In this document: piece by piece, positions 1 through 9,314 of the stretch | How positions within the stretch are numbered: the stretch's first letter is position 1 | Layout of the letters: every line of letters begins with the position of its first letter | NCBI GenBank assembly: GCA_002812745.2 | Contig: NCSJ02000088.1 | Location: 1 to 64,000, forward strand | From: Scytalidium lignicola | Lineage: Eukaryota > Ascomycota > Leotiomycetes | Direction of reading: 5' to 3' | DNA: 64,000 nucleotides | Made by a program: the position numbers and the translations under genes | The notes under the pieces: model-generated | The model's database searches: none | Told to the model about the DNA's origin: nothing | The model's input: the letters and a program-made list of their open reading frames with translations, nothing else

Positions 1-189
1 AGTAAAAATGTCATATAATAATATATTTATATAAATCGACTAAAATTACTTTTATTTCTATGTAAATTTATAAATGAGAATTTAAAAGGGTTTTTTGTAC
101 TAGACTGGAATTAGAATCTACAAGTGAATTAGCAAAGATCTAAGCAAAACAAATAGAAGAAATACAAGAAAAGATCAAGAACTTACTTT

Positions 190-640
190 AATATACTAAA
201 GAAAGAATGAAGAAGTATTACAATTATAAACACTTAATAGAACTAGTATACAAAAAAGGGGATAAAGTTTATTTTCTTAAAAAAAANCATCAAAACAATA
301 AGATTAAGTAATAAACTAAACTAGGTAAAGATAAGATTATATAAAATTAAAGAAGTTTATAAACCTTTAACATATAAATTAAAATTACTAACAATAGTTA
401 AGATACATCTTGTTTTCTATGTTTTACTTCTTGAACTAACATTTAAGAATATTTAAATACTAATGTTAAAAGAAGTTAATCTGGAAAAAGAATATAAAGT
501 TGAGAAAATCATCAGTCATAAGATATAAGAAATTATAATACTTGGTTAAATGGATAAGATATTCAGAAAGTGAGAATAGATAAGAACTTACCTTTAATCT
601 CATAAGTTATAAGGAGTTATTAAAGGGATATTACTGAACT
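190..640 (+). mobile_element. Ty3/gypsy (chromovirus) pol 3' end, heavily decayed
   Basis: Relic of the end of a retrotransposon polyprotein. Translating through many stops gives a recognisable order: an integrase C-terminal segment with KYYNYK and KGDKVYFL, then LEL, then a chromodomain-like stretch (YKVEKIISHK followed by a degenerate LVKWxxYxESE-like segment near 540-590). This order is typical of fungal Ty3/gypsy chromoviruses, where the chromodomain follows integrase. Most arginine, glutamine and tryptophan positions have become stops or lysines, as expected from C-to-T decay. No intact reading frame remains. The LTR at 1316-1675 lies downstream in the same orientation and completes the 3' end. 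Confidence 0.7.
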
Positions 641-1315
641 TATCCTAGAATAGATTTCTAGGCAATAGAATCATAAGGTCAGAGAAGAAGAGGTTGACAG
701 TAGAAGAAGAAACTATGCTTAAGTCAGCAGAATACAACTTTAGAGGTTGTAAGGAACTTTGTTTCTCTTGCCTCTCTTTACTCTCCTTAACGTCTAGTTT
801 ATCTAGAGTCTTTAGACTATAATACATTATTTCCTCAGTATGCCTCCAGAGAAAAACCTGCTGTTTATCCAAGCAAGTAAGACAAGTAGCAACCTTAGCC
901 AGGACTTAAGAAGCTTAAGTTAAGGCAGTAAAAGTCTTCTTATACTTAAAAGAAAGGCGTTTGTCCTTGTGTTTATATGACTCTTAAGAGGGTATATAAA
1001 GATACTCACCATCACATTTACAACTATTACAGACATACTCTCCACAATGATCAGAATCAGGAACCATCTTGTATAATAGTCCTTTTTGTTTGTAAAATGT
1101 ATAAGGTATTACTTTAATCCTGAGGTTTTGGATATAGATATCAAGACTTAATCTTTCTTAATGTTTCCTTGATTATGACTATTCTAGTAAATTACTGTTG
1201 TCAGGACTTGAATGTTTTGGTAGTATGTTGGAAAGGAAGAATAGATTAACAAACAATAAGATTGTTCATGACAATAGTTAAGTGTTAAGGCAATGCTAGT
1301 ACAGAAAGGGGATAA
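641..1315 (+). mobile_element. Internal 3' region of the gypsy relic, non-coding
   Basis: This stretch links the chromodomain relic to the LTR. I see no open frame in the element's orientation. The only open frame, on the minus strand at 645-872, has no recognisable content. A purine-rich tract (AGAAAGGGGA, about 1303-1312) just before the LTR fits a polypurine tract for plus-strand priming. Confidence 0.5.
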
Positions 1316-1675
1316 TGTTATAGGTTTAACTGAATAAGCTAATTGATATAAGCCTAAGGCTTAGTACATAGTAAGTGTATACAAAGAACTTAACAATTAG
1401 GAGGTTACATGATTAGGATCATTAGATTGGAATGATCTAGTGATCTAGGGACTTAGATTAAAGGATTATGGTAATCCAACGATTTAGTTGTATTTCATTA
1501 TCTATATAAGCATGTTGTAAGAACATAAGAGTAAACTTTTCATGTTCAACTTAAATATATTACTGTACCTTACCTTGACTTAACTACTTGCTTGTGTGTT
1601 ACATGTTTTCACTATCCCTGAACATCTACCTTATCCTTGGCTATCCAGTGACCTGGATAGCGTAGTTTTGTAACA
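1316..1675 (+). repeat. 3' long terminal repeat of the gypsy relic
   Basis: The segment begins TGTTATAGG and ends TTTTGTAACA, so it has TG...CA ends with an inverted TGTTA/TAACA terminus. It directly follows a polypurine-like tract. A TATA-like sequence (TATATAAG) lies near 1503, as expected for an LTR promoter. Its length, about 360 bp, is normal for fungal gypsy elements. The matching 5' LTR would lie left of the window, so the target-site duplication cannot be checked here. Confidence 0.6.
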
Positions 1676-2094
1676 ATTATAGATAAGGTAACTTGTATTA
1701 AATTGTTTTCTAATGATTATAATGTTATATTAGCCTTTTTACTTATTAAAGATTAATTAACATGTAATATCTGGTTGAAAAATAAAGTTCATATTATCAT
1801 AGAATTACATGGTAAAACAAGGAGTGAAGATGAAGGTAACAGTGTAATAGATTATGAAAATTCAATATAAGTTGACAATTAAGGCTTAAATGTAAGGTTT
1901 GTGAATATGATTACTAGTAAAATCATGAATTATATTATAATATTTCCTGATATTATAATTATATAACGTTTATAATTTTATCTTATAACCTTTCCATTTT
2001 TATACTTGCTTAAATTATATATTCAATTATAACTTCCCTATTGTTAATTTCTGATTTAAGATTATAATTTATAATATCTTTGAAATTATTAATT
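1676..2094. other. A+T-rich intergenic or repeat-derived sequence, no gene
   Basis: Very A+T-rich with many TA dinucleotides. I see no open frame and no recognisable element; it separates the LTR from the Harbinger relic. Confidence 0.6.
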
Positions 2095-2880
2095 TTTCCT
2101 TTTATACAAACAAAGTTGTACAAAGTCATATATGTTAATATTATTTAGCTTTGTGTTTTCAAGGAATACTTAGCTAATAAGTTTAAGATCTTGAATTAAC
2201 GTTTTAAAACATTAAATATATGTTTAATTACATTTCTCAAACTTGAATAGTATAAGTTAAACAATTCTTTTATGTTCTCTAGCTTCTGATTAACTTGATA
2301 TACTTCTTTTAGATGATATCTTATACCTTTATAAGATATTAATATATTATCAGAACACTTATAACCTGTATCCTTAAGCCAGAACCTTTGAGAAGGTATA
2401 ACAAATCCTTATGTTGATTTAGCTTTAATAAGAACTTTCTTATCATGAGTTGATTCTTCATAACCAACTAGAATATATCAAAACCTTATATTAAAGTTAT
2501 ATGCTGTTAATATGTTCTAGGAAAGAAAACCTTTCTTGTTATAATAAGGAGCTTGTTTTAAAAGGAAGACATAAACTATTATATGTATTCTATTAATTGC
2601 TCTTATACAACCATCGAAGAATAAGTAATATTGAGTATTATGTATAATTTGATTATAAAGTAAAGTGGTTTTGTCTAGAAGTAATATCATAGTTTGGTAT
2701 AACATAAGAAGAGCATTTAATACCTTGTAAAATGTTCTAATATATGAAATATTAGCTAATATTAATGATATAGTATATTTTGATCTAACTTTACTAATTA
2801 ATTGTTTTACTTGAATAAGAGAACCTTTCTTGTGTATCTTGATTTAAAGTTCCTTTAAATATAATATACAAAAAGATTAT
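2095..2880 (-). mobile_element. PIF/Harbinger (HARBI1-type) transposase relic
   Basis: On the minus strand the open piece 2517-2705 contains FDGCIRAINRIHI and APYYNKKGFLS, matching the DCIGAIDGTHI ... YRNRKG(FLSQN) block of HARBI1 nucleases. Reading on through a stop gives NILTAYNFNIRF, then ILVGYEESTHDKKVL, then LKDTGYKCSDN, then YKGIRYHLKE, then KELFNLYYSSLRNVI. These are the conserved later blocks (GWEGSAHD, DAGY, PYRGVRYHLKE, ELFNxRHxxLRN). Q-to-stop and R-to-stop changes point to C-to-T decay. The element is certainly inactive. Terminal inverted repeats and a 3-bp target duplication were not located. Confidence 0.8.
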
Positions 2881-3309
2881 TAACTTTTCCTTAACTATTA
2901 TACTTTTCCTTAACTTTAAAAGCTTTGTATTAATTGATAACTATATAACTAACACCTTGAAAGTTTTAACTTTCATATAAAAGCACTCATAAAATTGTTT
3001 AGGATATACTTGTTCAAGGAGCTTTTTAATATATTGATTATTAAGTATTGATATTCAAAGATGATGAGAAAGTGTTATTAATTGGATATATTGTTCATGT
3101 TATGTATATCATTGAATTATATCTTTGATTAATCCTTTGAATATTACATTTACTAATTCATCTTCAGTAATGTTGAAAACAGTACAAAGCTTTATAGAAA
3201 AAGCATATATATAATGACAACTTGCAAAACAACATGTGAAATCATGATTTAATCAACAGTTCAAGCTTAATCAAGTAATATATGTGAATATTATGCTTAA
3301 AAGATCAAT
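2881..3309. other. A+T-rich repeat-derived sequence, no gene
   Basis: Likely degenerate flank of the Harbinger relic. No open frame or known motif is visible. Confidence 0.5.
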
Positions 3310-3376
3310 ACCCTACTATCAAAAGGAGTGCAAAAGTAGCTCTAAAGCTACTTTTGTACTCCTTTTGATAATGGGT
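3310..3376. repeat. Near-perfect hairpin, ~31 bp arms, 4-nt loop
   Basis: The left arm (ACCCTACTATCAAAAGGAG..., ending AGTAGCT at 3341) and the right arm (AGCTACTTTTG..., ending GATAATGGGT at 3376) are reverse complements with two or three mismatches, separated by CTAA. The sequence is richer in G+C than its surroundings and has resisted the decay seen around it. It could be the end of a transposon or a small foldback element. Confidence 0.8.
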
Positions 3377-3494
3377 AACAAATCTGCACATATACCCCCT
3401 TGGCCAAAAGGAGTTTACATAGGCAAAATTTGTTAGCAAGAGTCTTTAAGCACTAGTAAGAGTACCTCCAGGGATTAACAAAAAAAAGGAGTAA

Positions 3495-3570
3495 GAGGGT
3501 GTTTAGATTCAGCTTTTGGCCTGCTCCTTACACAAAAGGAGGTTAAAAAGCCGAATCCAAACAAGGCCTT
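3495..3570. repeat. Short inverted-repeat element (GTTTGGATTCGGCTTTT type ends)
   Basis: The left arm near 3500-3516 (GTTTAGATTCAGCTTTT) is the reverse complement, with two differences, of the right arm near 3548-3564 (AAAAAGCCGAATCCAAAC). Between them lies an internal CTGCTCC...AAAAGGAGG pairing. The arrangement resembles terminal inverted repeats of non-autonomous DNA elements. It sits between the hairpin at 3310 and the pogo-type relic. Confidence 0.55.
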
Positions 3571-3870
3571 AATTTACATTTGCCCATCTAATACTACTTC
3601 CTCTATATTATCTAAAGCTTTAGGGACTTCTTTAAATAACTCATCTTTGACATATTCAATATTAAAATTAATAAATTCCCAACCAGTAAAATCAATTGTT
3701 GTACTTAGAATATCTTTGACTTTAATTTGACTGTCCTCACTTCCATCTGGCTGTATACTAATTCTACATTGTATAAAAGATTATATTACTATCTCCTTTT
3801 TCTCTTGTTCCAATCGTTGAACTGCTTTTACAATAATATGAGTAATCATAATTCGTTTGTCAGAAGTGCT

Positions 3871-5213
3871 CTATTTGAAGTTAGGATGTTCAGATTCTAT
3901 GGATTTCATATATTGATTACTTTCTTCTCTAAGCCAGTGTTTGAATGGGTTATTTATAGCTGTATCAAGTGATTGTAATAAACTTGTACAGCTAGTAAGA
4001 ATAAGAGTTGTAATGATATTGGCTAATTTGAGGTGTTCAAGAATAAGGTCTGTTTTGTAGAATGTAGTTACATCCATAACTAACAGTATATCAGTTTGAT
4101 TAGTTGTAATAATAAGTTCTTTATTAATCCATTGCATGAATAATTCCTCATTATTATATGTTGTAGAGTTGAATTCAACTATAACTCCAGAGTAATATAA
4201 GTATTTCTCCTTATTGTATATTTGACCTGAAGCTCTTGCAACACCATAGAATATAAGCTTTAACTTAATTCGTTGAATTTCATCTGCAAAAATATATAAT
4301 ATCAATGTTGCTTAACGTTTATTCTATCTACTTCAATCAGTATACCTTAAAACAGTTCTAGAACTTGTTATATCATATGAATACTCATCAAGATATTCAA
4401 AAGGAATAGGAGTTTCATCTATATTAAGTATTTGAGCTTTAGGAAATCGATGTAAAGGTGAAGTAACAAGAACAATATTCAAGAATGGAGAAAGTGGTAA
4501 ATTGTTAAGATTTGTAGCCTTTTCAAATTGAGAGTTCCTTTGAATAAATTGGAGAAAACTATTTGTATATATAATATATTCTAAAGGGAGTTTAATTGCC
4601 TGTTTAGTAATTTAACGTCTAAAGATGTTATATTGCTTTTGAAAGCCATAAAACCACCCTTAAGAGAAGGTAAATAATGAAGTACATTCAGAATTTTACT
4701 CTTTAAATATATTTCTAGCTGTTCAATGTATCCATCCAACTATAACCACTTGGCTAGCCTTACGACAAGTTAGAATTTGTTCAAATAATTCTTTCTCAAG
4801 TTCAGGTTAGTAAGGTGAGTAGATAAAAGTCTTATTAGCTAGAATTTTGTCTTTTTNGTAGTCACCACTTTTTNGATTGTGCTTTTTAAAATCTTCCAGA
4901 ATTCAAAAACCTCTTCAAAAGTTGCTAATTGATATTTGATGGTTAAATCAAGAGAATCAGTTAATTCTAACTCTAATAGCATTCTAGCTCAAGGCCTAGG
5001 CTTTTAATGTATTGTAAAAGGTAAAATGGGAACCTTATGATAAAGAAAGAACTTCAGAACCTCAATTTTGTGCTTTCTGGTATATAATCGACGTGGTGAA
5101 CTAATTGGCTTGATCCTAAGTGTATAATTATGTCTTTCCAGAGGTTTGATTTTAGGGCCTTGTTTAAGGTGTTGTGGCCATTGGGTATTAACTGATCTTT
5201 CCTGAAAAGTCAT
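3871..5213 (-). mobile_element. pogo/Fot-type (DDE_1) transposase relic
   Basis: The minus-strand frame 4305-3871 contains YIFADEIQRIKLKLIF and then LLVMDVTTFYKTDLILEHLK...LLQSLDTAINNPFKHWLRE. This is the central and last catalytic part of DDE_1 endonucleases (LLVMD = second Asp, QSLD = third Asp). Immediately upstream, through stops, is NIDETPIPFEYLDEYSYD with the first Asp. The minus frame 5213-5004 supplies a basic N-terminal region (RRLYTRKHKIEVLKFF) of the DNA-binding type. Frameshifts and stops across 4320-5000, plus two Ns, show it is dead. The 3' end fades before 3580. Confidence 0.75.
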
Positions 5214-5394
5214 AATTAATTAGCTAACATCATACAGTACAAGAAATCAACAGAATCACAGAAAGATATTACATGAAATAGTAATTCCTACAGTAGTATT
5301 AAGTAGCTGGTAATCCTACCATACAAGGTTATTTGCCGAAGTGGTGAGATTATACCCTACTAGTGTAAAGGCCCTTAAATTTGAGATTCTTCGG

Positions 5395-5842
5395 TATATG
5401 GACAAAAGTCTAAGCGAATAGCCTTTTTACACCAAAACTCACCTACTTTAGCCTGCATTTAATATTTATTAATACCCTAAAATCTGTTTCATTTTTAATT
5501 TAATTGATAGACTTTAGTAGTACATTTAACATATATTAAGTTCAAACATTTTGAGATGTTGTAAAAATGCAGATGAAAGTGCAAAGTTAACAAAATTCGT
5601 CTCTCATACAAATTTAACNGAAATTTGTATNAAAGACGAATTTTGCTATTTTTAAATAGTTATTACGGATTTTAAAATGCCTCAAGATTTTCAAGCTTAG
5701 GATATGTTAAATACACTACTAAAGTCTATNAATTAAATTAAAAATGAAACAGATTTTAGGGTATCAATAAATATTAAATGCAGGCTAAAGTAGGTGAGTT
5801 TTGGTGTAAAAAGGCCATTCGCTTAGACTTTTGTCCACATAC
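5395..5842. repeat. ~450 bp foldback (giant inverted repeat)
   Basis: The left arm, 5395-5534, and the right arm, 5702-5842, are reverse complements at well over 90% identity for about 140 bp (shared blocks include GACAAAAGTCTAAGCGAAT and CACCTACTTTAGCCTGCAT). The inner halves are also complementary but more diverged. The centre has a further hairpin (CAAAATTCGTCT ... AGACGAATTTTG, 5590-5643). No coding capacity is seen. It looks like a foldback or MITE-type element, or a head-to-head duplicated element. Confidence 0.85.
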
Positions 5843-6005
5843 TGTAGATCCTACTTCTTTGTTCTTGTTTGTTGCTTTTTTAGACCTGCTATTATTTCTC
5901 CTCCAAATTTCCAAGAATAAAAACTATTAAAGGTAGTGTGATAACCGTGGAAATGATATCTACTTTTCACTTGGATGCTAACTATTTCCACGAAAGACCG
6001 TCAAA

Positions 6006-6383
6006 ATGCATTTCCAGCTCTCTTACCTAGCGGCTTTGCTGTCTCCACTGATATTGCCAGTCTTGGTCTCTGCCCAGATAGATCTGTCCATGAAGATCAA
6101 CTACTATTCCGATCAGAGTTGCACAGAATATAAAACGAGTGCCACCCTTTACTCGGCATCAGTAGGAGGATGTATCAATCTTAACGTTGCTGGCGCTGGC
6201 AGCATGAATATCGCAAATTGCGAATTGCAACAATGCGAATGTAATTGGTACGTGGAACAAAACTGCAAGGGTAGTTCTTCTATTGCGTATACAACCAGGG
6301 GCATTGAGCAAGGAGGTAGTGCAAACTGTGTTCGCACGGGACAGACAATCTATGAGCTGCAGTCATACAGTTGCCAAGACTGA
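6006..6383 (+). CDS. Small secreted cysteine-rich protein
   Basis: Single-exon gene for 125 residues. Residues 1-23 form a clear signal peptide: hydrophobic LAALLSPLILPVLV followed by a VSA-Q cleavage site. The mature chain of about 100 residues has eight cysteines (39, 56, 72, 77, 79, 87, 108, 123), an even number suited to four disulfides, and is rich in Gly, Ser and Asn. I do not recognise a family; secreted proteins of this size with YYSDxxC starts are common in plant-associated and saprobic ascomycetes. The gene begins 160 bp from the foldback at the edge of the repeat block. A role in host interaction is possible but not shown. Confidence 0.75.
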   Translation: MHFQLSYLAALLSPLILPVLVSAQIDLSMKINYYSDQSCTEYKTSATLYSASVGGCINLNVAGAGSMNIANCELQQCECNWYVEQNCKGSSSIAYTTRGIEQGGSANCVRTGQTIYELQSYSCQD

Positions 6384-9314
6384 ACGTTATAAATACAAAT
6401 GGGCTTAAGGATTGGTGCAGGGAAACTAGAAAAGTGTTGGTGGTCTTTATATAGCAGATTAATTCGGATTAAATGCTCTTTTCTACTATCTGCTCCTATT
6501 GCTAGTGGGGACGCGGTTAAAAGAATTTAATTTTGACGTCTTACGATAGCATAGATTATTCAGCGTCATGATTATGTTTTGGGTCAAGTAGGATATTAAA
6601 TCTAAGAGATTATAAAGCTAGAATCATCTGTACCTTTAAATATTCAGATGACTCACATTCTTAGGATAGGTTACTGGGACACGGTCTGAATAAGCAGTAG
6701 TAATTTCTTGTCATCCAAAGCTTCTAGCATTCTCTATTACAGGTAAATAAACGCTTGCTTTATAGCCATTGACTAGCTTCCAAATTTATGAGCATTATAG
6801 TGTTTGAGAACCTTGGGCTGAGCAAATTCGCGAGAACTACTTTTATGGAGATCCAGATTCTCATAGCTAACTGATTTAGAGAAGTGTTATTTCTGCCTGA
6901 GAATACTTAATAAACTACTGTACAGTACGCAAGTTATAACTTCATTGATTATTACAGTAGGAAGCCGAAAAGTGAAGTTCATTTCCATTACCATTAAGGT
7001 TAGACCATTGTGGCATTTGCCTGGAATTTTTTGTTCAAGCATTTGGTTCGTCCTCGAATCGAGGTGATTATGGCGAGCTAATTAATTAATGGCAGCTCGA
7101 ATCGAGAATTACCCCAGCAAAGACGGCCGGAAGCACGCACGGCACGGAAGGCAACGGCAGTCCCGAATCGAGGGTTTTAGTGTGAGACTTTCTACGCAGG
7201 TATATAAGCTTAAATCGCATGATACCATAGGTCTAGTACTCCAGCAGGCGATGCGGACTGAGCCGAGGATATGAATTAGGCGAACTTGAGTGTTGTAATA
7301 ATTGCTGTAGTTTATTTTGGTTGAGGATGCGAAAGAATTGGCATACATCCCATACATCCAGTACTGAGGTACTCCCTGATCCCGTGATCTCGCATTCGGG
7401 ATTGAAGGTGTTGAGCCCAAGGTGGATTCGTTTCCGTTGTTGGGGAGCGTCTGTGCTTGACAAGCTAATTACCGCGTATAAGTAACGGTACAATCGGAAT
7501 AAACAGTGAATTTGGCGCTATGATAGAAGTTGTGATTCTCAGCGTCTCAAATACCCGCCGATCAGATATAAACGACTTGTTTTGTCATCAGAACCGCTTT
7601 GGTGCTTTAGTTCATGTTGGAAGATTACGTACGACGACTTGCTTTCTTTCTAGATTGGAGTCTAGATGCCATGACATACAATTGATCTCTCTTATTACTC
7701 TTTTCTAACCTACGTACCATTCAAGTCAGTTGGCTATTGCTTACCTTATCAAGGAGCTAATCTAAATTCCGAATAACTTTTATACTAATTTTGTCAGTCG
7801 TTTATAAATACAGTACCTATAACCTTATGGATTTTCTGTATGGTCCCGCGAGAGAACGGACCCGATTCGGGTTCGAAGCTCGGGTGTGCCTGGAGAGTGA
7901 GGTTGGTAGAGTCTAACTTGTTTCGGTGCTAGTGCCGTGGACATTTGCCAAAGATTTTGGGGCCTCAACGGATTTGGGGGGACGGGTCGACATGACGTAA
8001 TAGCTAGCTTCTAACTTAAGTTCTTGTGCGACTGCGACGGCACGGATCCAGAAGGAAGCTGTGACGGTGTGTAGGGCAGGACCCGTAATTTTAATCAACG
8101 GTTGTATTTTGGTCGGATGGATGGAAGATAGCGATTGTGCGTAATCAGTCGTAATCAGTTGCGCGGATCATGAGTTTTTATCACGTTCTTTACTTCAGTC
8201 TACGCTACTCGGGGCGTTCTGGATGGGGTTTGGTCGGAGTTTTAAATTCGCCGATGTATTTTTTGCTTGTCCTGTACGTATCTACGTGTTTGTACTGAGC
8301 TGATGGTCAGATACGGTCAGATTTGACGTGAAAAAGGAGCGAACAAGGAAGAGGCCAATGATAGGTGATTATGATGATGAAATAATAAGAGGAGGATCAG
8401 GATCAGGATCGACAAGAGAACAACAGCGTGCTCCAAGCTGCAATGCCAGCAGTACAAAGCAGAGCTCCCAGGAAAAAGGCGATCTGGCTGATCCCCCCGA
8501 TCCGAGTACTTGTCATGTACCTCTGCGCAGACCCAAATTTACCCAGAAGCAGAGGTACCCAGGCGTACACGGCCGACTCGCAGCTCAACCTCCCTCTTTC
8601 CCGCTGTGGAGGTGCAACAAAGCAGAGGGGCCGCTAAGCCGGGTTGGGCAGCCGAAGCGAGATGTTGAGTTGCCCCCTCCCCCGAGAAATTCGGTGAGCG
8701 ACGCCAAAATTCGCAGCTGTTGAGCCAGAATTCCATCCAGCTCGGCACGTCCTGAGCGGGCCTAGTAAATATTTCCACTCTCTTTTCCCTCTTCAACTTC
8801 CACCACCTTCTTCCCACAACCTTCTGCCCTTTCAACGCATTGTATCAGGGACTGCTGAACCTCCCTGCCCTCTCGAGATCCCAATCGCACCGTTACACTG
8901 CTGCACGCTGACTGACACCTCGACCTCCCGAGTCTCGTCCCTTGCTTCTCTGTCCCTAATTTACGCCTGGACGCTATATTTTTTTCTCTCCCAACAGTTG
9001 TATCGGGCTGCGCTTTGGTTTTTCTCTTCACCTTGGGAACTTGGCCTTACATATACCCTCTACGCCGTAATATCTTCATCATAATTCAACTGTCCAATTC
9101 GGTCTTCGCGGCCCGACACCGACTTTGTTCGCAGTCCTGCCAATCGACCAGGTTTAATCCGCCGAGTGTCACCTTGATATCCCCCGAAATTCACCGGCAC
9201 CACCCCTCCCTCTTTGCTGGCGACACTTCCACTCCAGCTCGTCCACGAGCCCCTCCTCGAAAAGAATACATATATTTATCCCTCTAGTCCGTTCCGCACC
9301 CCCCCACAATCATA
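6384..9314. other. Long intergenic region including the ACC1 upstream region
   Basis: About 2.9 kb without a supported gene. 6384-8300 shows only short chance frames. 8330-8720 is purine-rich. From about 8760 to 9300 the plus strand becomes strongly pyrimidine-rich (runs of CCTCC, TTCTTCC and CTCTCCC), typical of promoters and 5' leaders of highly expressed filamentous-fungal genes, so the ACC1 leader probably starts in this part. Confidence 0.6.

Noticed and set aside
7860..7890. GGTTCGAAGC-like sequence resembling a tRNA T-arm
   Set aside because: No matching acceptor stem, D-arm or anticodon arm could be found around it.
8328..8723. 131-residue frame upstream of ACC1
   Set aside because: Purine-rich then Pro-rich sequence without domain or conserved start context; overlaps other frames in a probable promoter region.
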